Source: Terrisporobacter petrolearius (GTDB lineage: Bacteria > Bacillota > Clostridia > Peptostreptococcales > Peptostreptococcaceae). From it: 64,000 bases of DNA. The notes under the pieces are model-generated. The model worked only from the letters and a program-made list of their open reading frames with translations. It had not been told where the DNA came from and did not search any database. The stretch is from positions 124,001-188,000 of the forward strand of contig NZ_JAHZMO010000002.1 in the NCBI RefSeq assembly GCF_020748185.1, read 5' to 3'. Shown in pieces: positions 1-8,559 of this stretch (position 1 is its first letter; each line of letters begins with the position of its first letter). The position numbers and the translations under genes are program-made.

Positions 1-353
1 TCTGCAGCTTTTTTTATAAGGTTTGGGTTTCTTACGGCAGCTGAGTTTACAGAAACTTTGTCTGCTCCTTTTTTAAGTATATTAGTAAAATCATCTATTG
101 ATGAAACTCCACCACCTACACAAAAGGGTATAGACAAATTCTCAGCAACTTTTGAAACAAACTCTAGGTAAGTTTTTCTTTCTTCATTTGAAGCTGTTAT
201 ATCGTAAAATACAAGTTCGTCTGCACCACTATCACTATAATATTTTCCTAGAACTTCTGGAGAGTCCACATCTTCTATATCTTTAAATTTTTTCCCCTTA
301 ACTACTCTTCCATTTCTAACATCAAGACAAGGTATGATTCTTTTTGTTAACAT
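1..353 (-). CDS. hisF: Imidazole glycerol phosphate synthase, cyclase subunit (partial)
   Basis: N-terminal part of HisF, which with the glutaminase HisH makes imidazole glycerol phosphate and AICAR in histidine synthesis. The translation opens [20 protein letters not shown], with the family's catalytic Asp in CLDV, and later shows FCVGGGV and the phosphate-binding [11 protein letters not shown] region of the TIM barrel. The ATG at 351-353 overlaps the end of hisA by 7 bases, so translation is probably coupled. The gene runs off the left edge after about 117 codons; nothing seen suggests it is broken. It is the last visible gene of the his operon. Confidence 0.95.
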   Translation of the reverse strand, partial: MLTKRIIPCLDVRNGRVVKGKKFKDIEDVDSPEVLGKYYSDSGADELVFYDITASNEERKTYLEFVSKVAENLSIPFCVGGGVSSIDDFTNILKKGADKVSVNSAAVRNPNLIKKAA

Positions 354-1057
354 AAACTTAAAGCCTCCTTTAGTTCTATTTTATTTTCATAAAGAGATTT
401 TCCTATTATAGCTCCATATAAGTTCATGAGATTTAATTTTTTCACATCTTCTAAAGTTGTAACTCCGCCAGACGCTATAATATCTAAACTTGTTTCCTTT
501 AACAGTTTTTCGTAAATATGAAAGTTTGGACCAATCATCATTCCATCTTTTGATATGTCCGTATAAACTATGGTTTTCACTCCTATTTCTTCTAATTCCT
601 TACATAGCTCAATTGAGTCCAAACTGCTTACTTCTTCCCATCCTTCTATGGCAACTTTTCCGTTTTTAGCATCTATAGATACAACAATTTTTTCTTTGTA
701 TTTTTTTACTAAATCTTTCAATAGTTCTTTATTTTTTACTGCCATGCTGCCAATTATTACTCTATTAACACCCATAGATAAAAGTTCTTCTATTCTTTTT
801 TCATCCCTAACTCCTCCACCAATTTGTATGGGAATATTTACACTTTGTAGTATTTTTTTTATACTGTGGTCATTTATATTACCTTCTCCTATTGCTCCAT
901 TTAGAGAGACAATATGAATAAACTTAGCTCCTTTTTCTTCCCATTTTTTAGCTATTTCACTTGGATCATCACCATAAATATTTACTTTGTTAAAATCACC
1001 TTGCAATAGTCTTACACATTTATTATCTTTTATGTCTATTGCTGGAAAAATTATCAT
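347..1057 (-). CDS. hisA: Phosphoribosylformimino-5-aminoimidazole carboxamide ribotide isomerase
   Basis: HisA catalyses the Amadori-type isomerisation of ProFAR to PRFAR, the step before HisHF. The 236-residue protein is of normal family length. The first catalytic Asp lies in FPAIDI (Asp8), the central Asp in [12 protein letters not shown] near residue 129, and the phosphate-binding [13 protein letters not shown] and GGGV segments are present, as expected for a complete TIM barrel. Its ATG overlaps the hisH stop by 4 bases and its end overlaps hisF, so it sits in a tightly packed operon. Confidence 0.97.
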   Translation of the reverse strand: MIIFPAIDIKDNKCVRLLQGDFNKVNIYGDDPSEIAKKWEEKGAKFIHIVSLNGAIGEGNINDHSIKKILQSVNIPIQIGGGVRDEKRIEELLSMGVNRVIIGSMAVKNKELLKDLVKKYKEKIVVSIDAKNGKVAIEGWEEVSSLDSIELCKELEEIGVKTIVYTDISKDGMMIGPNFHIYEKLLKETSLDIIASGGVTTLEDVKKLNLMNLYGAIIGKSLYENKIELKEALSLC

Positions 1058-1659
1058 CTAACAATCAACTCCTTATAAGCCTTTAATATGTTTTCCCCCA
1101 CTTCACCGCTTTTTTCTGGATGAAATTGAAGGCCATATATGTTGTCTTTTCTAACTATTCCTGGGATCTTTTTTTCATATTCTGCAAATGCTATTAATTC
1201 TTTATTTGAAGAATTTGCAAAATATGAGTGTACAAAGTAAACATAAGAATCTTCATTTATATATTTTAGTATTTCATCATCTTTTTCAAATTTTAAATTA
1301 TTCCAACCCATATGAGGAACTTTTAAGTCAACATCAAGAAAGTTTATTTCTCCTTCAATTAAGCCTAATCCTTCATACTCTCCATGTTCATAACTTTTTT
1401 CATAAAGTAGCTGCATACCTAAACATATACCTATCATATACTTTCCACTTTTTACAAAATCTTTAATAGGCTGAACTAACTCTAAATCATTTAATGAATT
1501 TATGGCATCTCTATAAGCACCAACACCTGGAAGAATAAGAGAGTCTGCATTTTTTATTTCATCTAACTCTCTAGATATTTTAGTTTCAATTCCTGCCCTA
1601 GCAAACCCCCTAATAACCGAACCTAAATTACCTAGGCCATAGTCAACTATTATATTCAT
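1054..1659 (-). CDS. hisH: Imidazole glycerol phosphate synthase, glutaminase subunit
   Basis: Class I glutamine amidotransferase that feeds ammonia to HisF. The nucleophile elbow GICLGMQ places the catalytic Cys at residue 79, and LQFHPEKSG near the C-terminus gives the His180/Glu182 pair, so the triad is complete. The 201-residue length is typical. A strong ribosome-binding site (GAAAGGAG) precedes the ATG, and the gene touches hisB (shared TAATG) and hisA (4-base overlap). Cytoplasmic, working as a heterodimer with HisF. Confidence 0.97.
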   Translation of the reverse strand: MNIIVDYGLGNLGSVIRGFARAGIETKISRELDEIKNADSLILPGVGAYRDAINSLNDLELVQPIKDFVKSGKYMIGICLGMQLLYEKSYEHGEYEGLGLIEGEINFLDVDLKVPHMGWNNLKFEKDDEILKYINEDSYVYFVHSYFANSSNKELIAFAEYEKKIPGIVRKDNIYGLQFHPEKSGEVGENILKAYKELIVR

Positions 1660-2237
1660 TATAAAGCTCCTTTCGAAGAAGAAATATCGCCAGATACAAC
1701 TTCACTTCCTTCTTTTAATGCTCTTGCAAAAGATTTAAATACTGCCTCAATTTTATGATGGTCGTTTTCTCCATAAAGAAGGTTTATATGAAGAGTTATT
1801 CTACTTTCATTTACAAAAGCCCTAAAAAATTCCTTAAACATTTGAGTAGACATATTTCCAATTCTTTCACTTTTGAAATTTACATTGAAAACTAAATATG
1901 GTCTATTGCTTATATCTATACTTGTATAGACTAAGGATTCATCCATGGGTATATATACAGTGGAATATCTTCTAATTCCTATTTTTTCTCCAAGGGCATC
2001 TTTAAAGGATTGACCTAAACAAATTCCCAAATCTTCAACACTATGATGATCATCCACCTGTAAATCCCCCCTACATTTCACAATTAAATCGAAACTACTA
2101 TGAAAAGTAAACAGAGTTAACATATGGTCTAAAAATTCTATTCCTGTGTCTATCTCGGCTTTTCCGCTACCATCAAGATTTATCTTTACTTTAACTTTTG
2201 TTTCCAAAGTATTTCTTTCTACAAAACCCCTTCTCAT
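1659..2237 (-). CDS. hisB: Imidazoleglycerol-phosphate dehydratase
   Basis: Manganese-dependent dehydratase that converts imidazole glycerol phosphate to imidazole acetol phosphate. The metal-binding motifs [15 protein letters not shown] and [10 protein letters not shown] are intact. At 192 residues it is the stand-alone form without the histidinol-phosphatase domain found in enterobacterial HisB, so the phosphatase must be encoded elsewhere. AGGAGG precedes the ATG. It begins 8 bases after hisC ends. Confidence 0.97.
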   Translation of the reverse strand: MRRGFVERNTLETKVKVKINLDGSGKAEIDTGIEFLDHMLTLFTFHSSFDLIVKCRGDLQVDDHHSVEDLGICLGQSFKDALGEKIGIRRYSTVYIPMDESLVYTSIDISNRPYLVFNVNFKSERIGNMSTQMFKEFFRAFVNESRITLHINLLYGENDHHKIEAVFKSFARALKEGSEVVSGDISSSKGAL

Positions 2238-2245
2238 ATTTCCTC

Positions 2246-3271
2246 CTAGACAAACTTTTTCATAGCTTTAATAAATTCATTGTTTTCATCCACACTTCCT
2301 ATAGTAACTCTGTAGTGATTATCTAATTTGCCACCAAATTTTCTAATTAAAACATCTTCTCTTATTAATTTATCTTCTAACTTTTTTATATCACTGTGAA
2401 AGAAAAGAAAGTTAGCTCCTGATGGAAATACTTTTATATTCATATCTAAAAGAGATTTGTATACTTTTTCTCTTTCTTTTTTTATTCCTTTTACATAAGC
2501 TATCATTTTATCTTTTTTCTCTAATGCCTTTGTTGTTAAAAAAGCTGATATGGAATTTAAGTTATAAGGTGGTCTTACTTTTTCCACAGTATTTACAAGC
2601 TCCTCACAAGCTATTAAATAACCTGTTCTAATTCCTGCCATGGAAAATGCTTTAGATAGGGTTTTAACTACTATAAGATTTTTATAATTTTCAATTTCTT
2701 CCACTACACTTTCCTCTCCAAACTCCATGTATGCTTCGTCAACTATGACAATGTTGTCTGTAGATTTTATTATTCTAATTACATCATCTTTTTTTATAAT
2801 ACTTCCTGTTGGATTGTTTGGATTACATATTATAGTTACTTTAGGGTCTTTTTCTTTTATAAGGTCTATAACTTTATCAGTATTTATTACAAAATCATCT
2901 TCAGATTCAGCTCCTATGTACTTAGTGTCAAATATTTTTGCATATATGGAATACATGGCGAAACTTGGGTCTAAGCTTAAGATTAATTCTTCTCTATCAA
3001 CAAATGTTTTTATGCATAAATCTAGTAACTCACTAGAACCATTACCCACACATATATTCGAAGTTTTGCATCCAACATAGTTACATATTGCTTTTTTCAA
3101 ATCAATGTAAGAATCATCTGGGTAAACATTTAGATAAAACTCTTCTCCCAATTGTTTAACTAAATCTTTAAATAAATCTTTACTTCCTTCATTTGCATCT
3201 AATTTTACTGAACACACTATTGGATTTACTACGTATGGTTGTAACTCCTTTACACTTTGTTTTTCTTTCAT
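2246..3271 (-). CDS. hisC: Histidinol-phosphate aminotransferase
   Basis: PLP-dependent fold-type I aminotransferase making histidinol phosphate. Visible motifs are NPNNPTGS (substrate/PLP loop), [10 protein letters not shown] (Asp that contacts the pyridine nitrogen) and [17 protein letters not shown], whose Lys forms the Schiff base. I chose the ATG at 3271, because AAGGGG lies 8 bases before it; an in-frame GTG three codons earlier overlaps that ribosome-binding site. It lies between hisG and hisB, where many operons carry hisD; hisD is not in this window. Confidence 0.95.
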   Translation of the reverse strand: MKEKQSVKELQPYVVNPIVCSVKLDANEGSKDLFKDLVKQLGEEFYLNVYPDDSYIDLKKAICNYVGCKTSNICVGNGSSELLDLCIKTFVDREELILSLDPSFAMYSIYAKIFDTKYIGAESEDDFVINTDKVIDLIKEKDPKVTIICNPNNPTGSIIKKDDVIRIIKSTDNIVIVDEAYMEFGEESVVEEIENYKNLIVVKTLSKAFSMAGIRTGYLIACEELVNTVEKVRPPYNLNSISAFLTTKALEKKDKMIAYVKGIKKEREKVYKSLLDMNIKVFPSGANFLFFHSDIKKLEDKLIREDVLIRKFGGKLDNHYRVTIGSVDENNEFIKAMKKFV

Positions 3272-3294
3272 AACTAACACCCCTTTTAATATTT

Positions 3295-3930
3295 TTATTT
3301 ATCTAAAGTTAAAGCAAATTTATTTACAATTTCTTCAATCTTATTTTTATTAAATTTATAACTTACTCTATTGGCTATTATTCTAGAACTTATGTTGCAC
3401 ATATCTTCCACAATTTCTAGACCATTTGCTTTTAGAGTATTACCCGTTTCTACTAAGTCAACAATAACATCTGAAAGCCCTACTATGGGAGCTAGCTCCA
3501 CAGATCCATTAAGTTTTATAATTTCTATTTTTTGTCCCCTAGATTTAAAATAATTTCTTGCAATTGTTGGGTATTTTGTTGCAACTTTTAAAATTTCTTC
3601 TTTTGCATAATTGTTTTTACCTTTTACTCCTGCCACAGAAAACTTACATCTTCCAAATCCCAAATCAAGTAGTTCATATACTTCATTGTCATTTTCATTT
3701 TCTAAAATAGTATCTTTTCCTACTATTCCAAGATCTGCTACCCCTTTTTCCACGTAAATTACTACATCAGATGGCTTTACATGAATATAGGTTATTTTAT
3801 TTTCTTCATCTTTGAAAATTAACTTTCTGCTATCTGTTTCTATGCACTCTTCCATTTTTAGAATCTTCAGTCTTTTATAAATATCTTTTTCTATTCTTCC
3901 TTTAGCTATTGCTATTACAATATTATCCAC
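3295..3930 (-). CDS. hisG: ATP phosphoribosyltransferase, short-form catalytic subunit
   Basis: HisG condenses ATP with PRPP, the committed and feedback-regulated step of histidine synthesis. About 211 residues with IVIAIAKGRIEKD at the N-terminus and the PRPP loop VDLVETGNTLKANGLE near residue 155. It lacks the C-terminal regulatory domain, so it is the short form that needs HisZ, encoded immediately upstream. The likely start is GTG at 3930, placed 9 bases after AGGAG; an in-frame TTG at 3939 directly abuts that site and is less plausible. Confidence 0.94.
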   Translation of the reverse strand: MDNIVIAIAKGRIEKDIYKRLKILKMEECIETDSRKLIFKDEENKITYIHVKPSDVVIYVEKGVADLGIVGKDTILENENDNEVYELLDLGFGRCKFSVAGVKGKNNYAKEEILKVATKYPTIARNYFKSRGQKIEIIKLNGSVELAPIVGLSDVIVDLVETGNTLKANGLEIVEDMCNISSRIIANRVSYKFNKNKIEEIVNKFALTLDK

Positions 3931-3942
3931 CTTAATCAACTC

Positions 3943-4887
3943 CTATTTTTTTGATGCTTTTATAAGTCCATCCACGTCTATACAAAACCCAATAGCAGGA
4001 ACTCTTCTTCCAAACTCCCCAGTAAGAGAATCATATCTTCCTCCACTTAAAATCTCTTTGTACACATTAGCATAATAACCTTTAATCATTATTCCTTCAT
4101 AATAATCAAACTTTCCTACCATGGACAAATCACAATTTGTATATTTTTTGTATTCACTATTTTTCAGTAAAATACTTATCTCTTCTAACTCTTTTAAACC
4201 TTTTTTCATTAAATCATTTATATATAGTTTCCTAGCTTTTACTATTACATCTTCCATATCTCCATTTAAGTTAAAGAGATTATATATAATTTCTTTTATT
4301 TCTTTTCTTGCACTGAATTTTTCAATACAATCTTTTATTTCAATTTTGTTTTTTCTAAGTATTAAACTTTTTAATTTGTTTTCTTCCTGTTCATTAAGAT
4401 TTAACTCACTAAGTAGTCCATTAATGTAGTTACTATTTCCAATTTCTAAAATAAATTTTTCTCCAAATTTTTTTAGTATATCTAAGGACATATTTACTAT
4501 TTCTAAGTCTGCTTTTATGGAATTTTCACCCAAGTACTCACAGCCAAATTGTCTAATTTCCTTTATATCTTCTTTGTTTTCGTTTTTGTAAACTGTAGAG
4601 TGATAAAATAATTTAAGTACTAAATCATCTTCCCACCTAGGTATTAAGCTTTTTATAATACTTGTTGTAATGTCAGGTCTTAATACTAAAATTTTGTCAC
4701 TAACTATTTTCACCATGAATTTTGTGGGGATTCTTTTATTTATGGCAATAAAATCGTCGTAATCCTCAAATATACTTGGTTTTATTTGAATATAATTATT
4801 TTTTACAAATATAGATTCTATTTCTTTTGTGAGTTCATATCTTTTCTTACAATAACTTAATTCGTTTTCTATGCTTAAATACTTCAT
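3943..4887 (-). CDS. hisZ: ATP phosphoribosyltransferase regulatory subunit
   Basis: HisZ is a paralogue of histidyl-tRNA synthetase that binds short-form HisG and confers activity and feedback control. The 314-residue protein shows the class II synthetase-like core: FEDYDDFI, LRPDITTSI and EIRQFGCEYLG, then LSGGRYDSLTGEFG and VPAIGFCIDVDGL near the end. It lacks an anticodon-binding domain, consistent with HisZ rather than HisRS. First gene of the his operon; AAGGAGGAATT precedes its ATG. The 250 bases upstream carry an apparent attenuator. Confidence 0.95.
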   Translation of the reverse strand: MKYLSIENELSYCKKRYELTKEIESIFVKNNYIQIKPSIFEDYDDFIAINKRIPTKFMVKIVSDKILVLRPDITTSIIKSLIPRWEDDLVLKLFYHSTVYKNENKEDIKEIRQFGCEYLGENSIKADLEIVNMSLDILKKFGEKFILEIGNSNYINGLLSELNLNEQEENKLKSLILRKNKIEIKDCIEKFSARKEIKEIIYNLFNLNGDMEDVIVKARKLYINDLMKKGLKELEEISILLKNSEYKKYTNCDLSMVGKFDYYEGIMIKGYYANVYKEILSGGRYDSLTGEFGRRVPAIGFCIDVDGLIKASKK

Positions 4888-4937
4888 AATTCCTCCTTGT
4901 AATTCTTAGTATTAATTATTTAAAAAAAGTTTTTTCT

Positions 4938-4973
4938 AATAAAAAAACCATATAGGCTATGCCTATATGGTTT
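4938..4973 (-). terminator. Intrinsic terminator of the his leader (attenuator)
   Basis: A perfect 13-bp stem (4945-4957 with 4961-4973, 3-base loop) is followed on the minus strand by a run of seven T. It lies between the leader ORF and hisZ and has no other gene immediately upstream, so it is best read as the attenuator terminator rather than the end of an operon. Confidence 0.85.
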
Positions 4974-4990
4974 ACAAGTTTCATATACCA

Positions 4991-5041
4991 TCATAGATAC
5001 AAGCCCATTTACTGTACTTAAAACAGGGCTTGTATCTATGA
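4991..5041 (-). promoter_or_regulatory. Long hairpin in the his leader, candidate switching element
   Basis: A perfect 16-bp inverted repeat (4991-5006 with 5026-5041) without a T run. The leader ORF segment just upstream carries TCATAGATCCAAG, nearly the same as the 5' arm TCATAGATACAAG, so both could compete for the 3' arm. A TATATG just downstream could pair with CATATA in the terminator's 5' arm. This fits ribosome-position-dependent switching, but the exact alternative fold is inferred. Confidence 0.7.
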
Positions 5042-5053
5042 AAAAATTCATAA

Positions 5054-5137
5054 TTACAATCCCTTGGATCTATGATGATGATAATATAATGTTGTATTTA
5101 ATTTGCTATTAAGTTTTTCATTTATAATATACATCAT
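5054..5137 (-). CDS. hisL: Histidine leader peptide, 27 codons
   Basis: Small ORF starting ATGATG with GGAGG 6 bases upstream. It encodes 27 residues and contains YYHHHRS, three consecutive CAT histidine codons, near its end. The stop falls just before the long hairpin, and the terminator and hisZ follow. By analogy with enterobacterial his leaders, stalling at the His codons when charged tRNA-His is scarce would favour read-through. No T-box sequence occurs here. The peptide itself probably has no other role. Known: leader-peptide attenuation; inferred: that it acts here. Confidence 0.82.
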   Translation of the reverse strand: MMYIINEKLNSKLNTTLYYHHHRSKGL

Positions 5138-5166
5138 ACTTACCTCCAAAGAATTTATTAACAATA

Positions 5167-5195
5167 ATGATAATCTACTTTGTATACATTATCAA
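5167..5195 (-). promoter_or_regulatory. Sigma-A type promoter of the his operon
   Basis: TTGATA (5190-5195), 17-base spacer, then TATCAT (5167-5172), about 30 bases before the leader-peptide start codon. Spacing and match are good for a housekeeping promoter, and there is no competing gene between it and the leader. Confidence 0.7.
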
Positions 5196-5258
5196 TAATT
5201 TTTTTAATTTTCTCTATTTTTTCTTACTATCCATTTTCTTATCTATATTTGATTTTAA

Positions 5259-5909
5259 TTAGTATTTTAATGATTTAATTACTTTATCAATTTGGTTACT
5301 AGCTTTATCTATGGAAATTAGCCTTTCTTTTTCTGTAGTTCCAGTACCATCAACCAATATTTCTTTTGTCTTTTTTATTCCCATAAATTTAGAAATATAT
5401 TTTATGTAGCTAACTCCACGATTTAAAATGGGTTTTGTGTACACAGGTATTTTCCCACCGCTTGATTGAACATATACTAAGCTTCTATCAAAATCATTTA
5501 ATTTTCCCTTTGGTTTTTTGTTCTCAAATTTAATAGTTTTTTTGTCTTGTATTACACAGTCAAAATATCCTTTAAGTTGTGGTGGAAAAGATGAACACCA
5601 CATTGGTGCTGAAATAACGTATACTCTAGCTTTCATAAATTGGTCACATAAATTATTAATTCTTTTTATTTCTTTTTGGGCATGGTCATCTAATTGTTTT
5701 AAAACTTCATTTTCAACTAAAGCGCTACGTCCTGCAAAATATTCATATTCTAATCTTGGTATATGATCTTTATACAAATCTACTTCTTCCACATCAAAAT
5801 CGGGATTTTTCTCAATAAACTTTTGTATAAAAAGTTTAGCTACTGTTTTACTTGATGACAATTCTTCTGGTTTTGAATTGCAATTAATATATAATAATGT
5901 TTTTCTCAT
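5259..5909 (-). CDS. Flavodoxin-fold NAD(P)H oxidoreductase (azoreductase/quinone reductase type)
   Basis: 216-residue cytoplasmic protein resembling the FMN-dependent NADH:quinone/azo reductase family. The N-terminus TLLYINCNSKPEELSSSKTV is the first beta strand and FMN phosphate loop, VYVISAPMWCSSFPPQLKGY around residue 100 is the characteristic flavin-contact strand, and YVQSSGGKIPVY around residue 150 is the third flavin loop. It is a single gene with GAGGTG upstream, separated from the Fic-like gene by a terminator. The natural substrate cannot be told from sequence. Confidence 0.85.
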   Translation of the reverse strand: MRKTLLYINCNSKPEELSSSKTVAKLFIQKFIEKNPDFDVEEVDLYKDHIPRLEYEYFAGRSALVENEVLKQLDDHAQKEIKRINNLCDQFMKARVYVISAPMWCSSFPPQLKGYFDCVIQDKKTIKFENKKPKGKLNDFDRSLVYVQSSGGKIPVYTKPILNRGVSYIKYISKFMGIKKTKEILVDGTGTTEKERLISIDKASNQIDKVIKSLKY

Positions 5910-5993
5910 AATTCACCTCAAATAAATAATTGATAATATTATATTATTTGTTAAATATTAGAATCTATTCTATTAACCACTAATTATTAACTC

Positions 5994-6024
5994 AAAAAGG
6001 GGTACACATTTTTGTGTACCCCTT
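5994..6024 (-). terminator. Terminator after the Fic-like gene
   Basis: Perfect 12-bp stem (5997-6008 with 6013-6024) with a 4-base loop and a T run on the minus strand, only 7 bases beyond the stop codon of the gene ending at 6031. Confidence 0.85.
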
Positions 6025-6030
6025 CATCGC

Positions 6031-7056
6031 CTATCTTTTTTTCCACTTGGCACTCCTACCTTTTGCCACAACTTCTATTTTTCCGCTTTTTCTCAAGTTG
6101 TTAAAAACGCGATTAATAGTTGGTTCTGGAATGTCAGGACACTGATTTCTTACATCATCCTTTGTAAAATATCCCAAAGTAGAATTTATAACTTTTTCTA
6201 TTCTTCTAGTTTTAGTTTCTTTTTTACTTCCAGTTAAGTTCATTTCTTCATTCAAATCTTCGTAGGCATTTAATATAAATGACAAGAAATAGTCTAGCCA
6301 TTTGTTCATATTGTAAGATTGTCTTTCTAAATCTCCTTGTTTAGAAAATATAGTTTTAAAATATGAGTAATTTTCATCATTATATAGATTTCCCAAACTA
6401 GTAAATCGTCCTATCTCATATCCGCTTTTGTTTAATAATAGTAAAGTCAGAATCTTTGACATTGCTAAGTTATCTTCTTTAAATGGAGATATTAACATAA
6501 AATCCATTATAAAAGAAGCAATTATTATAAGATCTTGAATTTTATTTTCTTCTAAAAACTTGTAATATTTTTCACATAAACTTTCAACTTTATTTCCTAT
6601 ATCTTGGACATTATCAAAATCATCATTTGATTCTCCAAGGTCATTAAGGACTATTGCTTCATTTCTATATCTGCCACCTCTTGTTAAAGAATATCTGTGT
6701 AAATATCCATGAAGTTCTAAAATAGTTTGAGAGCTTATTTTAATATCTTCAAAAGCACTGTTTATTGTCTTAATTACATCTCTAAATTCTACAACACTAA
6801 TTTCGTCTCTAGACTGTGGTGTAATTTCATTGTGAATTAATTTTACTAAATTTTCCTGCCCCCCAAGAAAACTATCAATATAAGTGTCATAAACAAATTT
6901 AAGAATAGCATCATCTGTCATTAAAGCTACCACATTTTTAGGTTGCTTCTTATAGACAATTTGCTCTCCTTTGTATTCATTTATCTTGCATAATTTTTTT
7001 ACATTGTTCATATCAACTGATATATTAGCCAGCTTTGTCCCCATAGTGTATCCCAT
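6031..7056 (-). CDS. Fic-domain-like protein with degenerate active-site motif and C-terminal winged helix
   Basis: 341 residues. The middle resembles a Fic domain: LELHGYLHRYSLTRGGRYRN (beta-hairpin flap region) near residue 125 and an alpha-helical core. Where active Fic enzymes have HPFxxGNGR this protein has ISPFKEDNLAMSK near residue 195: the catalytic His is replaced and the Gly-Asn-Gly-Arg part is lost, so AMP transfer is unlikely. The C-terminal 60 residues (FTKDDVRNQCPDIPEPTINR, then VFNNLRKSGKIEVV) look like a winged-helix DNA-binding domain. GGAG lies 7 bases before the ATG. It may be a regulator derived from a Fic protein; function not known. Confidence 0.7.
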   Translation of the reverse strand: MGYTMGTKLANISVDMNNVKKLCKINEYKGEQIVYKKQPKNVVALMTDDAILKFVYDTYIDSFLGGQENLVKLIHNEITPQSRDEISVVEFRDVIKTINSAFEDIKISSQTILELHGYLHRYSLTRGGRYRNEAIVLNDLGESNDDFDNVQDIGNKVESLCEKYYKFLEENKIQDLIIIASFIMDFMLISPFKEDNLAMSKILTLLLLNKSGYEIGRFTSLGNLYNDENYSYFKTIFSKQGDLERQSYNMNKWLDYFLSFILNAYEDLNEEMNLTGSKKETKTRRIEKVINSTLGYFTKDDVRNQCPDIPEPTINRVFNNLRKSGKIEVVAKGRSAKWKKR

Positions 7057-7221
7057 AATATCACTCCAAACCCCAATAATATACTTTTCCTACAAAATAG
7101 TCGTATTAATTTGATTTTACCATAATTTGTTACTATTTACAATTATATATATATTATTTCCCTTTCATTGACAGAATATTTTAATTATTGCTACAAATTT
7201 AACAACTGCATTTTTATTATG

Positions 7222-7258
7222 AAAAAAGCCTTACTGGATTTTACCCAAGTAAGGCTTT
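7222..7258 (-). terminator. Terminator after the FAD oxidoreductase gene
   Basis: A 10-bp stem (7226-7235 with 7248-7257) followed on the minus strand by six T, directly after the stop codon at 7264. It ends the two-gene flavoprotein operon. Confidence 0.85.
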
Positions 7259-7263
7259 CATTA

Positions 7264-8544
7264 TTATATTAACTTATTATTATAAACACCTAATAAACCT
7301 ACATCTTTTACTCTTTTTTCTATTTCTTCTTTGTCTATTGTATAAAGTCCAAGTTCTTTCATTCTGTTGAAGTAAATACTTCCTGCAAAGGTAAATCTCA
7401 TTTTTACTCCTTCTTCCTTATGCATTTTTTCATTAGAATAAGATATAAAGTCTCCTATTAACAAACTGCTTGGTAATTGTAAATAGCCTTTATTTGTTAA
7501 ATATCTTACAGCATTATGTCCAGCTAAAGATCCTGTACAAATAGCTTCTGTGTGACCTACATAAAATCCTGATTTTTCTCCTCCGACAAATAAATTTTTC
7601 ATTCCTTTTGCTCTCATATAATTATCTCTTGGAGATACTGCCATATATCTAATAGAATTTCCTTTGCCTCCACTATAAGGGTCAACTATACATGCAGTTT
7701 CAAATCCTGGCACACTTCTTAATTTTTCTAAGTCAAAAAATGGTGTCATTAATTTTGCATGACCAGTATCTAACAAAATAATGTTTTCAGCAAATTCATG
7801 AAGGGCATATTGCTGACAAACTTTAATATCCAGTTTCTTTTCGTTTCTAAGTTCCTTAGGAAGTGGTATAACTGCAAAACCTTTATCCTTTAATTCTTTT
7901 TGTATATCCTCACTTAAGCTTTCTTTTAATAATTTCATAGAACCACTAAATGCTCCGAAATCACCATTTACTCTTTCTCCGATCATATCATTTACGCCAC
8001 ATCTTCCTGTTACACTTACCCTTCCTCCAAAAGAAGGACATCTAAGAACGCACATAGCACATCCATTACCATACTTAGAACAATTACCCATTGGGCCAGA
8101 GGACCCAGTTGTATCAACAAAGCTATCGCCTTCTATCCTCTCTCCATCTTCTAATACAACTGCTTTTAATATGTCTTTTTCACAGTCCACGTCCACTACT
8201 CTGCTCATTATTCTTACTTCAATCCCCATATCTTTTATAAGTTTTCTAACTGGTGGTTCAATTTTTAAAACATTATATATTGTGGCGTGATTATGCCCTG
8301 GAAAATTCACATTTTTGTGACTTGAATTTTCATCTGTTAACGTAAATAATTCACTGGCACCTAAACACATTGCCTCTTCACATGCAGTGTATCTTCCGTT
8401 ATTTCTCATTATTCCGCCCACGTTACCAAGACCTATTAATAAATCTGTTTTTTCTAAAATTACTACTTGTGCACCGGCTTTTGATGCACTTATTGCAGCA
8501 GCGCATCCAGCCCAGCCACCACCTATGACTACAACCTTTGCCAT
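7264..8544 (-). CDS. FAD-dependent oxidoreductase with Cys-rich insert
   Basis: 426 residues. The Rossmann motif VVIGGGWAGCAAAISASKAG at residue 4 and LFVGGEKSGFYVGHTEAICTG near residue 340 are the two ends of an FAD-binding fold. Between them a cysteine cluster (NCSKYGNGCAMCVLRC near residue 155) could hold a metal or iron-sulfur centre. GGGGGG precedes the ATG. It follows the PyrK-like gene by 15 bases, so the pair is probably a two-component flavoprotein in which the PyrK-like partner exchanges electrons with NAD(P)H. Substrate unknown. Cytoplasmic, no membrane segments. Confidence 0.8.
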   Translation of the reverse strand: MAKVVVIGGGWAGCAAAISASKAGAQVVILEKTDLLIGLGNVGGIMRNNGRYTACEEAMCLGASELFTLTDENSSHKNVNFPGHNHATIYNVLKIEPPVRKLIKDMGIEVRIMSRVVDVDCEKDILKAVVLEDGERIEGDSFVDTTGSSGPMGNCSKYGNGCAMCVLRCPSFGGRVSVTGRCGVNDMIGERVNGDFGAFSGSMKLLKESLSEDIQKELKDKGFAVIPLPKELRNEKKLDIKVCQQYALHEFAENIILLDTGHAKLMTPFFDLEKLRSVPGFETACIVDPYSGGKGNSIRYMAVSPRDNYMRAKGMKNLFVGGEKSGFYVGHTEAICTGSLAGHNAVRYLTNKGYLQLPSSLLIGDFISYSNEKMHKEEGVKMRFTFAGSIYFNRMKELGLYTIDKEEIEKRVKDVGLLGVYNNKLI

Positions 8545-8559
8545 TTATATCCCCCCAAT

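Noticed and set aside
4938-5137. T-box for the his operon
   Set aside because: No GGTGGTAnCnCG-like motif or stem I elements in this leader; the three His codons and terminator fit a leader peptide instead.
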